Shown: positions 8,444 to 18,843 of the stretch, piece by piece
How positions within the stretch are numbered: the stretch's first letter is position 1
Layout: the number at the start of each line of letters is the position of its first letter
Assembly: GCA_029851385.1 (NCBI GenBank)
Contig: CP099833.1
Location: forward strand, 16,001 to 80,000
DNA: 64,000 nt
From: Candidatus Shikimatogenerans bostrichidophilus
Lineage (GTDB): Bacteria > Bacteroidota > Bacteroidia > Flavobacteriales > Blattabacteriaceae
Direction of reading: 5' to 3'
Position numbers and translations under genes: made by a program
The notes under the pieces: model-generated
Seen by the model: the letters and a program-made list of their open reading frames with translations, nothing else
Database searches by the model: none
Told to the model about the DNA's origin: nothing

Positions 8444-10522
8444 ATGAATAAATTAAAGTATACTAGAAATATAGGTATAGCTGCTCATATTGATGCAGGT
8501 AAAACTACTACTACAGAAAGAATATTATATTATACTGGTATAAATCATAAAATAGGAGAGGTTCATGAAGGTAATGCTACTATGGATTGGATGGAACAAG
8601 AACAAGAAAGAGGTATAACTATTACATCAGCAGCTACTAGATGTATATGGAAATTAAACAATAAAAAATACTATATAAATATTATCGATACTCCTGGTCA
8701 TGTAGATTTCACAGTAGAAGTAGAACGATCATTACGTATATTAGATGGTATGATAGTATTATTTAGTTCTGTAGAAGGAGTAGAACCACAATCAGAAACA
8801 GTATGGAATCAAGCTAATAAATATAGTATACCTAGAATTGCGTATATTAATAAAATGGATAGAAAAGGTTCAGATTTTATAAAAGTATGTAATGATATAA
8901 AATTAAAATTAAATAGTGAACCATTAATATTACAATATCCTGTATACGAAAATGATAATTTCGTAGGTATAATAGATTTAATAAAAAAAAAATATATTGT
9001 ATGGGATAAAAATAATTATGGAGAAAAATATAAATATTATAAAATACCTAATAATTATTTAGATATAGTTGAAAAATATTATAATAAAATTTTAGAGATT
9101 CTATCTGAATATGATGATAATATTATGAATGATTATTTAAACAACAAAATAATTAATAAAGATATAATATTAAATGCTATTAAAAAATATACTATTAAAT
9201 TAAAAATAACACCAATATTGTGTGGATCTTCATTTAAGAATAAAGGAGTACAATTATTATTAGATTCTATATGTTTATTTTTACCTTCTCCATTAAATTC
9301 TAAAAAAATAATAGGTAAACATAATTTAAACAATAAAAATATTATAATAAAGCCTGATAAAAATTTTTATTTTTGTTCTTTAGTTTTTAAAATTACTACT
9401 GATAAATTTGTAGGAAAATTAGTTTTTATACGTGTATATTCTGGATCTTTGAAAGTCGGTGAATCTATATATAATATAAGAACCAAAAAAAAAGAAAAAA
9501 TATCTAGAATGTATCAAATGCATGCTAATAAACAAATACCAATAAATAAAATAGAAGCTGGTGATATATTTGCTGCTGTAGGTTTAAAAGATGTAAAAAC
9601 AGGAGATACATTAAGTAATATAGATTATCCTATTTATTTAGAAAGTATAAAATTTCCTAAACCAGTAATAGGTATTTCAATAGAACCTAAAAATAAGATA
9701 GATTTAGATAAAATGAGTTTAGCTTTATCTAAGTTTATTGAAGAAGATCCTACATTTCATGTTAAAATAGATAAAAAGACTAGTGAAACTATAATATATG
9801 GTATGGGAGAGTTACATTTAGATATTATAATAGATAGAATACAAAGAGAATATAATATAAAATTAAATAAGGGTATTCCAAAAGTAGAATATAAAGAAAA
9901 ATTAAAAAAGAAAATTAAATATAGAGAAATATATAAAAAACAAACAGGTGGAAGAGGTAAATATGCCGATATAATATTTACTATTGGACCATATGATGGT
10001 AATGGATTAAATTTTATAGATAAAGTTAAAGGAGGTAATATACCTAAAGAATATATAAAATCTGTGAAAAAAGGTTTTGAGGAATCTATGAAAATAGGAC
10101 CTTTATTAGGTTATGAAGTAGATTCTATGGAAATAGTTTTGTTGGATGGTACTTATCATCCTGTTGATTCAGATACTTTATCTTTTGAAATAGCTGCTAA
10201 AATTGGTTTTAAAAAATCATCTTTAAAAACGTTGCCAGTAATTATGGAACCTATAATGAAGTTAGAGGTTATATGTAATGAAGATTGTTTAGGTAATATT
10301 GTAAGTGATATTAATAAGAGACGTGGTATTATAAAAGAAATAATAGATTTTAATAATAATAAATTAATAAAAGGATTGGTACCATTATCAGAAATGTTTG
10401 GATATGTTACTAATTTGAGATCATTATCTTCTGGTAGAGCGACATCAAATATGACATTTTCACATTATGAAGAATTACCTAATGAAATAACTAATAAATT
10501 AATTAACAACAATGAAAGATAA
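8444..10522 (+). CDS. fusA: Elongation factor G
   Basis: Translocase GTPase, 692 aa, complete. G1 is AHIDAGKTTTTERIL, then the switch I RGITITSAAT, G3 DTPGHVDFT, and G4 NKMDRKG. Domain IV is recognisable around TGGRGKYADI, and the C-terminal SLSSGRATSNMTFSHYEELP matches the family end. It overlaps rpsJ by 11 bp, joining the str and S10 clusters. Confidence 0.98.
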   Translation: MNKLKYTRNIGIAAHIDAGKTTTTERILYYTGINHKIGEVHEGNATMDWMEQEQERGITITSAATRCIWKLNNKKYYINIIDTPGHVDFTVEVERSLRILDGMIVLFSSVEGVEPQSETVWNQANKYSIPRIAYINKMDRKGSDFIKVCNDIKLKLNSEPLILQYPVYENDNFVGIIDLIKKKYIVWDKNNYGEKYKYYKIPNNYLDIVEKYYNKILEILSEYDDNIMNDYLNNKIINKDIILNAIKKYTIKLKITPILCGSSFKNKGVQLLLDSICLFLPSPLNSKKIIGKHNLNNKNIIIKPDKNFYFCSLVFKITTDKFVGKLVFIRVYSGSLKVGESIYNIRTKKKEKISRMYQMHANKQIPINKIEAGDIFAAVGLKDVKTGDTLSNIDYPIYLESIKFPKPVIGISIEPKNKIDLDKMSLALSKFIEEDPTFHVKIDKKTSETIIYGMGELHLDIIIDRIQREYNIKLNKGIPKVEYKEKLKKKIKYREIYKKQTGGRGKYADIIFTIGPYDGNGLNFIDKVKGGNIPKEYIKSVKKGFEESMKIGPLLGYEVDSMEIVLLDGTYHPVDSDTLSFEIAAKIGFKKSSLKTLPVIMEPIMKLEVICNEDCLGNIVSDINKRRGIIKEIIDFNNNKLIKGLVPLSEMFGYVTNLRSLSSGRATSNMTFSHYEELPNEITNKLINNNER

Positions 10523-10817
10523 AATTAAAATAAAATTAAAATCATATGATTATATGTTATTAGAAAAATCTATTAACAACATAATAAAATCTATTAAGAA
10601 GACAGGTGTTAAGATTAAAGGTCCTATACCATTACCGACAAAAAATAAAATATTTACAGTATTAAGATCACCACATGTACATAAAAAATCTAGAGAGCAA
10701 TTCATTTTATCTACACATAGAAGATATATCGTAATTGTAAATCCTAATAGTAGAACCATTAATTCTTTAATGAAATTAGAATTAGCTAGAGGTATAGATG
10801 TTCAAATTAGTATATAA
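10512..10817 (+). CDS. rpsJ: 30S ribosomal protein S10
   Basis: 30S head protein and NusB partner in antitermination (nusB is at 57.1-57.7 kb). 101 aa, full length. IKLKSYDYMLLEKS, GPIPLPTKNKIFTVLRSPHV, and a C-terminal ELARGIDVQI match the family. Start overlaps fusA by 11 bp. Confidence 0.97.
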   Translation: MKDKIKIKLKSYDYMLLEKSINNIIKSIKKTGVKIKGPIPLPTKNKIFTVLRSPHVHKKSREQFILSTHRRYIVIVNPNSRTINSLMKLELARGIDVQISI

Positions 10818-10822
10818 AAAAT

Positions 10823-11455
10823 ATGTTAAAAATAATTGGTAAAAAAATAAATATGATAACCTTATTTATAAATAATATCGAATATCCATGTACTATAATA
10901 GAATGTAAACCTAATAAGATAATTTTTATAAAAAAAAATAAGAATAATAATTATAGTATTTTATTAGGATATAATAAAATAAAGGAAGTAAATAAACCAT
11001 TAAAAGGATTATTTTTAAAATATAATTCGTATTATTATAAAAAGCTTATACAAATAAATAATTTAAAAAACAAGGATATAAAAAATTTAAATAATAAAAA
11101 ATATATAGATTTAAAATATTTAAGAAGAACTAAATATTTAGATATTACTGGTAAAAGTATTGGTAAAGGATTTCAAGGAGTAGTTAAAAGATATAATTTC
11201 TCAGGAGTAGGTGGTAAAACACATGGTCAACATAATAGACTAAGATCACCTGGGTCTATAGGTGCAGGGTCATCACCATCTAGAGTATTTAAAGGATTAA
11301 AAATGTCAGGACGTATGGGGAATGTAAATGTAACTATAAAAAAAAATAAAATTATAGATATAGATTATAAAAAGAATCTTTTATTAATAAAAGGATCTAT
11401 TCCAGGTAAAAAAAATAATTATTTGATAATAAAAAAATGGAAAAAATTTTTATAA
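10823..11455 (+). CDS. rplC: 50S ribosomal protein L3
   Basis: Early-binding large-subunit protein, 210 aa. The conserved tip GVVKRYNFSGVGGKTHGQHNR is clear, followed by the family's PGSIGAGSSPSRVFKGLKMSGRMG block that approaches the peptidyl-transferase centre. The end overlaps rplD by 19 bp. Confidence 0.96.
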   Translation: MLKIIGKKINMITLFINNIEYPCTIIECKPNKIIFIKKNKNNNYSILLGYNKIKEVNKPLKGLFLKYNSYYYKKLIQINNLKNKDIKNLNNKKYIDLKYLRRTKYLDITGKSIGKGFQGVVKRYNFSGVGGKTHGQHNRLRSPGSIGAGSSPSRVFKGLKMSGRMGNVNVTIKKNKIIDIDYKKNLLLIKGSIPGKKNNYLIIKKWKKFL

Positions 11456-12069
11456 AAATTATAGAAAATTTAAAATTAAATAAACTTAAAAATATTGATA
11501 CATATAATCATTTAATATATCTTTATGTTAAAACTTATTTAAATTCACAGAGAAAAGGTAATAGTAAAACTAAAGAGAGAGGTGAGATAAAAGGTAGTAC
11601 TCGTAAAATTATTAAACAAAAAGGTACTGGTAACTCTAGGAAAGGAAGTATAAAAAACCCATTATTTAAAGGTGGGGGGAGAATATTTGGTCCTAGGAAG
11701 AGAAAATATAAAATAAAATTAAATAAGAATATTAAAAATAAGGTTTATAAAATTTTAATTATTGATAAGATATTAAATAAAAGAGTAATATATTTTAAAA
11801 AAATTAATATAAATACATATAAAACTAAAGATTTAATTTTATTTTTTAATAATAAAAAAAAATTTATAAATTTTAAAAAGAATAAATTTTTAATAATTAC
11901 CGATAAAATAAATAATAAACTATTATTTTCTTCGAGAAATATAAAAAATATTAATGTATATACTTACAAAAATATAAATTATTTTAATTTTTTTCTATCA
12001 GATTATATAATCTTCGTAGGTAAAAAATTTAAGAAATTTATTATTAATAAAATTAAAAATAAAATATGA
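11437..12069 (+). CDS. rplD: 50S ribosomal protein L4
   Basis: Exit-tunnel protein, 210 aa. The tunnel loop is recognisable (NSQRKGNSKTKERGEIKGS, then KGTGNSRKGS and GGGRIFGPRKRKY). The C-terminal half is eroded. It is one of few genes ending in TGA; the stop overlaps the rplW start as ATGA (12066-12069). Reading through the TGA would add only three further sense codons before TAA. Confidence 0.94.
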   Translation: MEKIFIKIIENLKLNKLKNIDTYNHLIYLYVKTYLNSQRKGNSKTKERGEIKGSTRKIIKQKGTGNSRKGSIKNPLFKGGGRIFGPRKRKYKIKLNKNIKNKVYKILIIDKILNKRVIYFKKININTYKTKDLILFFNNKKKFINFKKNKFLIITDKINNKLLFSSRNIKNINVYTYKNINYFNFFLSDYIIFVGKKFKKFIINKIKNKI

Positions 12070-12314
12070 ATTTTCTTTTAAAAAAAAGTAATAAAAGTTA
12101 TAGTTTATTTTTAAAACATAATAAATATACTTTTATATTAAATAGAAATAATATTAATAAAATTAAAATTAAAGAATATTTTTATAAAAAATATAAAATT
12201 AAAATTAGAAAAATTAATAGATTAAAATATAAAAATAATATTAAATTAATTATAGAATTTAATAAAAAAAATAATTTATTTTTAAATTATGAAAAGGATA
12301 AAGATAAAATATAA
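12066..12314 (+). CDS. rplW: 50S ribosomal protein L23
   Basis: Protein at the tunnel exit. 82 aa (usual ~95) and highly diverged. The assignment rests on its exact place between rplD and rplB plus the pattern KYTFILNRNNINKIKIKE..F, matching 'KYVF.V...ANK.EIK.AVE..F'. The end overlaps rplB by 26 bp. Confidence 0.85.
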   Translation: MNFLLKKSNKSYSLFLKHNKYTFILNRNNINKIKIKEYFYKKYKIKIRKINRLKYKNNIKLIIEFNKKNNLFLNYEKDKDKI

Positions 12315-13041
12315 TAAATTGATTTATAGTAAAAATAAAACTGGAGGAAGAAATAATTTAGGAAGAATAACTGTAAAGCATATAGGTGGTGGGCATAAAC
12401 AAAAATATAGATTGATAGATTATAAACGTGATAAAATTGATATAGAAGCTAAAGTAAAAACTATCGAATATGATCCTAATAGGACTTCTTATATATCTTT
12501 ATTGTATTATAAAGATGGAGAAAAAAGATATATTTTAAGTTTAAAGGGATTATCTATAGGAGATAAAATACTATCATCTAAAAGATTATTAAATTTTAAT
12601 ATAGGTAATTCAGCCCCATTGAAAATAATACCAATAGGAACTATAATATCTTCTATAGAAAATATACCAGGTAAAGGTGCAATTTATTCTAGAAGTGCAG
12701 GTACATATTCAATTTTATTATCTAAAGATAATAAATATGCTATTATAAAACTTTCTTCTAATCAAAAAAAAATGATACTATTAAATTGTATGGCTACTAT
12801 TGGTTCAATTTCAAATATAAATCATAAATTTTTAAAATTAAAAAAAGCTGGTAATAATAGATGGAGAGGAAAAAGACCAAGAACTAGAGGTGTAGCTATG
12901 AATCCTATTGATCATCCTATGGGAGGTGGAGAAGGTAAAGCATCTGGGGGGCATCCTAAAAGTTATAAAGGTATATACTCTAAGGGGTTTAAGACTAGAA
13001 GAAGAAAAAATAAAACATCAAAATATATTATAAATAAATAA
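12289..13041 (+). CDS. rplB: 50S ribosomal protein L2
   Basis: Key large-subunit protein near the peptidyl-transferase centre. It is 250 aa against the usual ~275. [20 protein letters not shown] near residue 20 normally sits near residue 45, so about 25 N-terminal residues are gone. The centre ([15 protein letters not shown]) and the C-terminal [13 protein letters not shown] with its conserved histidine are intact. The chosen start overlaps rplW by 26 bp. Confidence 0.96.
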   Translation: MKRIKIKYNKLIYSKNKTGGRNNLGRITVKHIGGGHKQKYRLIDYKRDKIDIEAKVKTIEYDPNRTSYISLLYYKDGEKRYILSLKGLSIGDKILSSKRLLNFNIGNSAPLKIIPIGTIISSIENIPGKGAIYSRSAGTYSILLSKDNKYAIIKLSSNQKKMILLNCMATIGSISNINHKFLKLKKAGNNRWRGKRPRTRGVAMNPIDHPMGGGEGKASGGHPKSYKGIYSKGFKTRRRKNKTSKYIINK

Positions 13042-13046
13042 TAAAT

Positions 13047-13316
13047 ATGCCAAGATCATTAAAAAAGGGTCCTTATGTAGACTATAAATTATTAAATAAA
13101 ATAAGAATTAATAATGAAAATATAAAAAATAGAATTAAAATAAAAACATGGGCTAGGAATTCTTTAATAACTCCAGAATTTATAGGTAATACTTTATTAG
13201 TACATAATGGTAAAAATTTTATATCTGTATATATTACAGAAGATATGGTAGGTTATAAATTAGGTGAATTCGCTCCTACTAGAATATTTAGAGGACATTC
13301 TGGAAATAAAAAATAA
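13047..13316 (+). CDS. rpsS: 30S ribosomal protein S19
   Basis: 30S head protein, 89 aa. [16 protein letters not shown], the [20 protein letters not shown] block, and [15 protein letters not shown] are all typical. 5 bp after rplB. Confidence 0.97.
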   Translation: MPRSLKKGPYVDYKLLNKIRINNENIKNRIKIKTWARNSLITPEFIGNTLLVHNGKNFISVYITEDMVGYKLGEFAPTRIFRGHSGNKK

Positions 13317-13329
13317 ATAATATTTTATT

Positions 13330-13749
13330 ATGGGAAAAAGAAAAAGAATATATTCAGAAAGAATTAAAAGAAATAATAAAAAAATAGTTACATCTATTTT
13401 AAAAAAAGTTAGAATATCACCTAAAAAAATAAGAGCTGCAGTGTATTTAATAAAAGGTAAAAATATTTTTTATGTTTTAAATTTATTAGATAATTTTTTA
13501 AGTTATAAATTATCTATTATTTTTAAGAAAATTATTAATTCTGCTATAAATAATTATATTAATAAATATGGTAAAATATATAATAAAAATTTATATATAA
13601 AAAATATTATAGTAAATAGTAATGGATATTATAAAAGAGTTAGATATGCTCCTATGGGAAGATCTAATGAAATAAAAAAAAGATTAAGTTATATAAAATT
13701 AATAATAAAAATAAAAAAAAATGGGTCAAAAAGCAAATCCAATAGCTAA
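13330..13749 (+). CDS. rplV: 50S ribosomal protein L22
   Basis: Tunnel-constriction protein, 139 aa. KKVRISPKKIRAAVYLIKGK at the start and the extended hairpin NSNGYYKRVRYAPMGRSNEIKKR identify it. The C-terminus has a basic extension ([11 protein letters not shown]) that exists only because the frame runs 29 bp into rpsC, so stop loss in the past is possible. Confidence 0.94.
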   Translation: MGKRKRIYSERIKRNNKKIVTSILKKVRISPKKIRAAVYLIKGKNIFYVLNLLDNFLSYKLSIIFKKIINSAINNYINKYGKIYNKNLYIKNIIVNSNGYYKRVRYAPMGRSNEIKKRLSYIKLIIKIKKNGSKSKSNS

Positions 13750-14464
13750 TAGATTAGGTCTTATTTTAGGTTGGAAATCAATATGGATAAAAAATTATTC
13801 TATAAATGTAAAAGAAGATGAATATATACGTAATTTTATTAATAAAAGATTTTATAGGAAATATTGTATTTCAAATATATTAATAGAAAAAACAAGAAAT
13901 AAGATTATTATAACGATATTTACTTCTAAACCTGCTATAGTTATAGGTAAACAAGGTAAAGAAGTAGAATATTTAAAACAAGTAATTAGAAAAAAAATAG
14001 ATAAAATTAATAAAAATTTAAATATTTATATTAATGTAGTAGATGTTGTACAACCTGAAATAGATGCATTATTAGTTGCTAAAAATATATGTAGGCAAAT
14101 TATTAATAGAGTTTCTTATAAAAAATGTATTAAATTATCTATATTAAATGCTATGAGAATGAAAATAAAAGGTATAAAAATAAAAATTTCAGGTAGACTT
14201 AACGGAGTAGAAATGGCTAGAAAAGAAACATATAAGGAGGGAATTATAAAGTTATCTACATTTAGATCTAATATAGACTATGGGTTTTATGAAGCAAATA
14301 CTACATATGGTAAAATAGGTGTTAAAGTATGGATAATGAAAAATTTATTATATAGTAAAATGAAAGATTTAACAAATTTTTATAATAATTTTTTTAAAAT
14401 AAGAAGAAGAAGAAATAATAAATTTTTAAAGAAAAAAATATATGCCAAAAAAAAAATATACTAA
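13721..14464 (+). CDS. rpsC: 30S ribosomal protein S3
   Basis: 30S head protein at the mRNA entry. 247 aa, full length. [20 protein letters not shown], the KH motif [10 protein letters not shown], and the C-terminal [18 protein letters not shown] and [19 protein letters not shown] are clear. Overlaps rplV by 29 bp and rplP by 23 bp. Confidence 0.97.
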   Translation: MGQKANPIANRLGLILGWKSIWIKNYSINVKEDEYIRNFINKRFYRKYCISNILIEKTRNKIIITIFTSKPAIVIGKQGKEVEYLKQVIRKKIDKINKNLNIYINVVDVVQPEIDALLVAKNICRQIINRVSYKKCIKLSILNAMRMKIKGIKIKISGRLNGVEMARKETYKEGIIKLSTFRSNIDYGFYEANTTYGKIGVKVWIMKNLLYSKMKDLTNFYNNFFKIRRRRNNKFLKKKIYAKKKIY

Positions 14465-14855
14465 AAGACAAAAGGGTAGAATGAGAGGATATGCAAAAAG
14501 AGGATATAAATTAAAATTTGGTAATTATGGGCTACAATCTATAGATAAAGCTAAATATATAACTGAGAAACAAATAGAAGCAGCAAGAGTAGCTGGTACT
14601 AGATATATGAAAAGAGAAGGACATTTATATATTAATATATATCCAGATAAACCTATTACGAAAAAACCTCAAGAAGTACGTATGGGAAAAGGTAAAGGTA
14701 ATGTAGAATATAATGTAGCTGTAGTAAAACCTGGACGTATAATATTTGAAATTTGTGGTGTTTCTGAAAATATAGCTAAAGAAGCTTTAAGATTATGTTC
14801 ACAAAAATTACCTATAAAAACTAAATATATAGTATATAACGATTATTTTAATTAA
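14442..14855 (+). CDS. rplP: 50S ribosomal protein L16
   Basis: A-site-side large-subunit protein, 137 aa. It starts [21 protein letters not shown], and has [16 protein letters not shown] and the loop [19 protein letters not shown]. The next gene is rpsQ after 8 bp; rpmC (L29), which normally sits here, is absent. Confidence 0.97.
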   Translation: MPKKKYTKRQKGRMRGYAKRGYKLKFGNYGLQSIDKAKYITEKQIEAARVAGTRYMKREGHLYINIYPDKPITKKPQEVRMGKGKGNVEYNVAVVKPGRIIFEICGVSENIAKEALRLCSQKLPIKTKYIVYNDYFN

Positions 14856-14863
14856 ATAATAAT

Positions 14864-15097
14864 ATGAAAATAAAAAAAGGTATTATAATAAGTGATAAAA
14901 TGAATAAAACTAGGATAGTTTTATATGTAAAAAAAAAGAGACATAATAAATATGGTAAATTCATTAATATAACTAAAAAATTTTATGCACATGATGAAAA
15001 AAATTTGAGTAAGTATGGAGATTATGTATCTATTATAAGTACTAGGCCATTAAGCAAGACAAAATTTTGGGTAATTAAAAAAATATTAAATAAATAG
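14864..15097 (+). CDS. rpsQ: 30S ribosomal protein S17
   Basis: Primary 16S-binding protein, 77 aa (usual ~84). KKGIIISDKMNKTRIVLYV at the N-terminus, then KFYAHDEKN, and C-terminal RPLSKTKFW match the family. TAG stop, 2 bp before rplN. Confidence 0.94.
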   Translation: MKIKKGIIISDKMNKTRIVLYVKKKRHNKYGKFINITKKFYAHDEKNLSKYGDYVSIISTRPLSKTKFWVIKKILNK

Positions 15098-15099
15098 AT

Positions 15100-15465
15100 A
15101 TGTTACAACAAGAATCTATATTAAAAGTTACAGATAATACTGGCGCTAAATTAGTATTAATAATAAGAATATTAGGTAATAATAAAAAATATGCCACTAT
15201 AGGTGATAACATAATAGTAACTGTTAAAAAAAATTTTAATAATAGTATTGTAAAGAGAGGAGAAAAATATAGAGCTATTATAGTAAGAGTTAAAAAGAAA
15301 ATTAAAAGATTAGATGGTAGTTTTATATCATTTGATGATAATGCATGTATTTTATTAAATGAAAATAAAGAAATAAAAGGTACTAGAATATTTGGTCCAG
15401 TAGCTAAAGAATTAAGATATAAAGGATATATGAAAATTATATCATTATCTAATTATGTAGTATAA
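15100..15465 (+). CDS. rplN: 50S ribosomal protein L14
   Basis: Subunit-interface protein, 121 aa, full length. MLQQESILKVTDNTGAKLVL, VKRGEKYRAIIVRVKK, FDDNACILLN, and RIFGPVAKELR are all characteristic. Confidence 0.97.
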   Translation: MLQQESILKVTDNTGAKLVLIIRILGNNKKYATIGDNIIVTVKKNFNNSIVKRGEKYRAIIVRVKKKIKRLDGSFISFDDNACILLNENKEIKGTRIFGPVAKELRYKGYMKIISLSNYVV

Positions 15466-15472
15466 TATATTT

Positions 15473-15808
15473 ATGTTAAAATTTAAAAATAGTGATAAAG
15501 TTATAATAATATCAGGACAATATAAGGGTAGAATAGGTAAAATTATAAAAATATTTAAGAATGAAAATAGAGCTTATATTAGTTCTATATTCCATAAAAA
15601 AAAATATATAAAAAATAATAAAATTATTCATGGATATAAACTTATAAAGTATTTTAAAATTAATATTTCTAATATTTCGATATTAGACCCGAAATTAAAA
15701 ATAAGAACAAGAATAGGATTTAAAATTATTAATGGTAAAAAATTTAGAATTTGTAAGAAATCTAAGACTATATTAAGTAATAATAAAACAAAATATGTAT
15801 ATACCTAG
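15473..15808 (+). CDS. rplX: 50S ribosomal protein L24
   Basis: Assembly-initiating large-subunit protein, 111 aa. The KOW motif is seen in KVIIISGQYKGRIGKIIKI. The C-terminal RIGFKIINGKKFRICKKSK matches the L24 'R.....GKK.R..KKS'. TAG stop; end overlaps rplE by 14 bp. Confidence 0.94.
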   Translation: MLKFKNSDKVIIISGQYKGRIGKIIKIFKNENRAYISSIFHKKKYIKNNKIIHGYKLIKYFKINISNISILDPKLKIRTRIGFKIINGKKFRICKKSKTILSNNKTKYVYT

Positions 15809-16367
15809 ATTAAAAAGAATTTATAATAATAAAATTATTAATTTATTAAAAAAAAAATTTAAATACAAAAATAATATGCAAGTTCCAAAGCTAATAAAAA
15901 TAGTAATTAATATTGGAGCAGGTAGAGCAGTAAATAATAAGAATTTAATTAACGTTTATTTAAATGATTTATTATTAATAACTGGTCAAAAACCTATTAT
16001 AAGATTATCAAAAAAAGATATAGCAGGATTTAAATTAAGAAAAGGAGTAGCTATAGGATGTATGGTAACTTTAAGAGATAATATAATGTATGAATTTTTA
16101 GATAGATTAATTACTATAGCATTACCAAGATCAAAAGATTTTAAAGGTATAAAAGAAAATGGATTTGATGGATATGGTAATTATAATTTAGGTATTAAAG
16201 AACATATAATATTTCCTGAAATTCCTTTTGATAAAGTTACAGTAATACATGGATTAAATATATCTATAGTTACTAATACTAATAAAGACATAATATCAAA
16301 ATTTTTATTATTATATTTAGGATTACCTTTTAAAATTAATAATATATATGGCAAAAGAATCAATTAA
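15795..16367 (+). CDS. rplE: 50S ribosomal protein L5
   Basis: 5S rRNA-binding protein, 190 aa. [57 protein letters not shown], and [16 protein letters not shown] follow the family order. End overlaps rpsN by 20 bp. Confidence 0.97.
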   Translation: MYIPRLKRIYNNKIINLLKKKFKYKNNMQVPKLIKIVINIGAGRAVNNKNLINVYLNDLLLITGQKPIIRLSKKDIAGFKLRKGVAIGCMVTLRDNIMYEFLDRLITIALPRSKDFKGIKENGFDGYGNYNLGIKEHIIFPEIPFDKVTVIHGLNISIVTNTNKDIISKFLLLYLGLPFKINNIYGKRIN

Positions 16368-16617
16368 AGCAAGACAAAAGAAAAAATTTAATTTATATTT
16401 GAAATATAAAAATAAAAGAAATTTTTTAATAAAAAATAAAAAATATTTAGAATTACAAAAAATACCTAAAAATGCTTCTAAAGTAAGATTAAGAAATATG
16501 TGTAAAATTACTGGTAGATCTAGAGGATATTTAAGATTTTTTGGTATATCACGAATAAAATTTAGAGAATTATCTTCTGCAGGGTTAATACCTGGAATAA
16601 AAAAAGCAAGTTGGTAA
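16348..16617 (+). CDS. rpsN: 30S ribosomal protein S14
   Basis: 30S head protein, 89 aa: the long, zinc-free form without CxxC pairs. [13 protein letters not shown] at the start and [39 protein letters not shown] at the end are diagnostic. Overlaps rplE by 20 bp. Confidence 0.97.
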   Translation: MAKESIKARQKKKFNLYLKYKNKRNFLIKNKKYLELQKIPKNASKVRLRNMCKITGRSRGYLRFFGISRIKFRELSSAGLIPGIKKASW

Positions 16618-16632
16618 TAAAAATATACAAAT

Positions 16633-17022
16633 ATGGATAATATAAGCAATTTCCTAACGATTATACGTAATGGATATAATGTAAAAAAAAAATATATTAA
16701 AGTTAATTATAGTAATATAATTTTAAGTATTGTAAAAATTTTATATAGAAATAAATATATTAAATTATATAAAATATATAATAATAAGAATAAGTATAAA
16801 AAGATTATTATATCGTTAAAATATATAAATAAACTATCTGTAATAAATAAAATAATTAGAATAAGTAAACCTAGTAATAGAAAATATTTAAAATATAAAA
16901 ATATTAAAAAGGTTTTAAATGGATATGGTATTTCTATTATATCTACAAGTTTTGGATTAATGACTGGTTATGAAGCTTTTTCTAAGAAAATAGGAGGTGA
17001 GATTTTATGTATAATATATTAA
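16633..17022 (+). CDS. rpsH: 30S ribosomal protein S8
   Basis: Platform protein, 129 aa. NFLTIIRNGYNVKKK at the N-terminus, IIRISKPSNRKYLKY centrally, and a C-terminal GYGISIISTSFGLMTGYEAFSKKIGGEILC (shown in parts) match S8. Confidence 0.95.
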   Translation: MDNISNFLTIIRNGYNVKKKYIKVNYSNIILSIVKILYRNKYIKLYKIYNNKNKYKKIIISLKYINKLSVINKIIRISKPSNRKYLKYKNIKKVLNGYGISIISTSFGLMTGYEAFSKKIGGEILCIIY

Positions 17023-17033
17023 AATAAATAATA

Positions 17034-17588
17034 ATGTCTAGAATTGGTAATAAAATAATAGTTTTTACAAAAGATATTAATATATATATAAAAAACAATT
17101 ATATTAATATAGAAGGAAAATTAGGAATTTTAAAATTAAAAATAAATAATTATATTAATATAAAAATTTTAAATAATAAAATTACTATTATAAATAAATA
17201 TAATAATTATAAAAAATATAAGGGATTACATGGTTTATATAGAATGTTAATATATAATATGATAAAAGGAGTTACTGTAGGTTTTAATAAACAATTAGAG
17301 TTGGTAGGTATAGGATATAAGGCAGAAATAAATAAATTAGGAAATATTTTAATATTAAATTTAGGATATTCACATAATATAATTTTTCATGTTTGTAATC
17401 TTATAAAAATAAAATTAGATTATATAAAAGGTGGTAATACTATAATAAATTTATTTAGTATAGATAAACAATTATTAGGAGAAGTAGCTTCTAAAATAAG
17501 ATCATTAAGAAAACCTGATAAATATAAAGGTAAAGGTATAAGATATAAAAATGAGATAATAAAATTAAAAACTGGAAAAACTGTGTAA
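17034..17588 (+). CDS. rplF: 50S ribosomal protein L6
   Basis: Protein near the factor-binding site, 184 aa. Conserved parts are MSRIGNK at the start, ELVGIGYKAEI centrally, and the end KIRSLRKPDKYKGKGIRYKNE. 1 bp before rplR. Confidence 0.96.
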   Translation: MSRIGNKIIVFTKDINIYIKNNYINIEGKLGILKLKINNYINIKILNNKITIINKYNNYKKYKGLHGLYRMLIYNMIKGVTVGFNKQLELVGIGYKAEINKLGNILILNLGYSHNIIFHVCNLIKIKLDYIKGGNTIINLFSIDKQLLGEVASKIRSLRKPDKYKGKGIRYKNEIIKLKTGKTV

Positions 17589-17589
17589 C

Positions 17590-17895
17590 ATGAATAACAA
17601 AAAGAAAGGTACTTCATTATTTCCTAGGATATCTATATTTAGAAGTAATAAATATATATATGTACAAATAATAGATGATATTAAACGTAATACAATTATA
17701 TCATATTCTTCTTTAAAAATTAGAAACAAAAAAATAACTAAAATAGAATATTCTAAAATAGTTGGTAAGAAAATAGCTAAAAAGATGTTAAAAATTAATA
17801 TTAAAAAAGCATTTTTTGATAGAAATAAATATAAATATCATGGCCGTATTAAGATACTAATAGAAAATATAAGAAAGGGTGGTATAGAAATTTAG
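17590..17895 (+). CDS. rplR: 50S ribosomal protein L18
   Basis: 5S rRNA-binding protein, 101 aa (usual ~117). FPRISIFRSNKYIYVQIIDD begins near residue 13 instead of ~30, so the basic N-terminal arm is trimmed. The C-terminal AFFDRNKYKYHGRIK matches 'FDRGGY.YHG'. TAG stop. Confidence 0.95.
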   Translation: MNNKKKGTSLFPRISIFRSNKYIYVQIIDDIKRNTIISYSSLKIRNKKITKIEYSKIVGKKIAKKMLKINIKKAFFDRNKYKYHGRIKILIENIRKGGIEI

Positions 17896-17908
17896 AAATT
17901 TTAATTAT

Positions 17909-18409
17909 ATGATAAAAAAAAATAAATTTGTAAATCCTAAAAATTTAATTATTAAAGAAAAATTAGTAAAAATTAGAAGGGTATGTAAAGTTACAAAAGG
18001 TAGAAGAGAATTTAGTTTTAGTACTATAGTAATAAAAGGTAATAAAGATGGAGTAGTAGGGTATGGGATAGGTAAATCAAAAGAAATATCTGATTCCATA
18101 TTTAAAGCTGGAGAAAGAGCAAAAAAAAGATTAATAAGAGTACCTATAATAAATGGTACTATTCCATACGAATATTCTTTTAAATTTTGTAATTCTAAAA
18201 TAATTTTATATCCTGCAAAAATGGGTACTGGTATAATAGCAGGTAGTTCTGCTAGAATATTATTAGAATTAGCTGGTATTAATAATATATATACTAAATT
18301 TTTAGGTTCATCTAATGTATATAATTGTGTAAAAGCTACATATTATGCTCTAAAGAAATTAAATATGGAATATTATATAATAAAAAAAAATAAAAATGGT
18401 ACATTATAA
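17909..18409 (+). CDS. rpsE: 30S ribosomal protein S5
   Basis: Accuracy protein of the decoding region, 166 aa. [35 protein letters not shown], the loop [20 protein letters not shown], and a [15 protein letters not shown] end identify it. The next gene is rplO with a 14-bp overlap; rpmD (L30) is missing from between them. Confidence 0.97.
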   Translation: MIKKNKFVNPKNLIIKEKLVKIRRVCKVTKGRREFSFSTIVIKGNKDGVVGYGIGKSKEISDSIFKAGERAKKRLIRVPIINGTIPYEYSFKFCNSKIILYPAKMGTGIIAGSSARILLELAGINNIYTKFLGSSNVYNCVKATYYALKKLNMEYYIIKKNKNGTL

Positions 18410-18842
18410 TTTAAAACCTAAAAAAGGTTCTAATAAAAAGAAATATAGAGTAGGTAGAGGTATGGGGTCCGGTATAGGAGGGACTTGTGGTAGAGGTCAT
18501 AAAGGACAAAAATCAAGATCTGGTTATAGTAAGAAAATAGGATTTGAAGGAGGTCAAACACCTTTATATAAACGAATACCAAAGTTTGGGTTAAAAAAAA
18601 AGAATAAAAGATATAAAATTTTAAATTTAAATCAAATTCAAAATATTATAAATAAATATAAAATTAAAGTAATTAATAAAAAAATATTAATTAAATTAAA
18701 TTTAATAAAAAAAAATTATAGATTAAAAATTTTATCTAATGGTAATATTAAAAAGAAAATAATAATATATGCAGATAAATTTAGTAAAAGAGTATATGAT
18801 AAAATATTAGAAACTAGTAGTATTTTAAAAAAAATTAAATAA
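18396..18842 (+). CDS. rplO: 50S ribosomal protein L15
   Basis: Late-assembly large-subunit protein, 148 aa. The glycine-rich N-terminus ([20 protein letters not shown], then [16 protein letters not shown]) is diagnostic. The C-terminal half is eroded. The following gene is infA after 1 bp; secY, the usual next gene, is not here. Confidence 0.95.
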   Translation: MVHYNLKPKKGSNKKKYRVGRGMGSGIGGTCGRGHKGQKSRSGYSKKIGFEGGQTPLYKRIPKFGLKKKNKRYKILNLNQIQNIINKYKIKVINKKILIKLNLIKKNYRLKILSNGNIKKKIIIYADKFSKRVYDKILETSSILKKIK

Positions 18843-18843
18843 T

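Noticed and set aside
16323..16649. Minus-strand 108-codon frame over rpsN
   Set aside because: Shadow of rpsN and rplE; no family pattern, strong real genes on the other strand.
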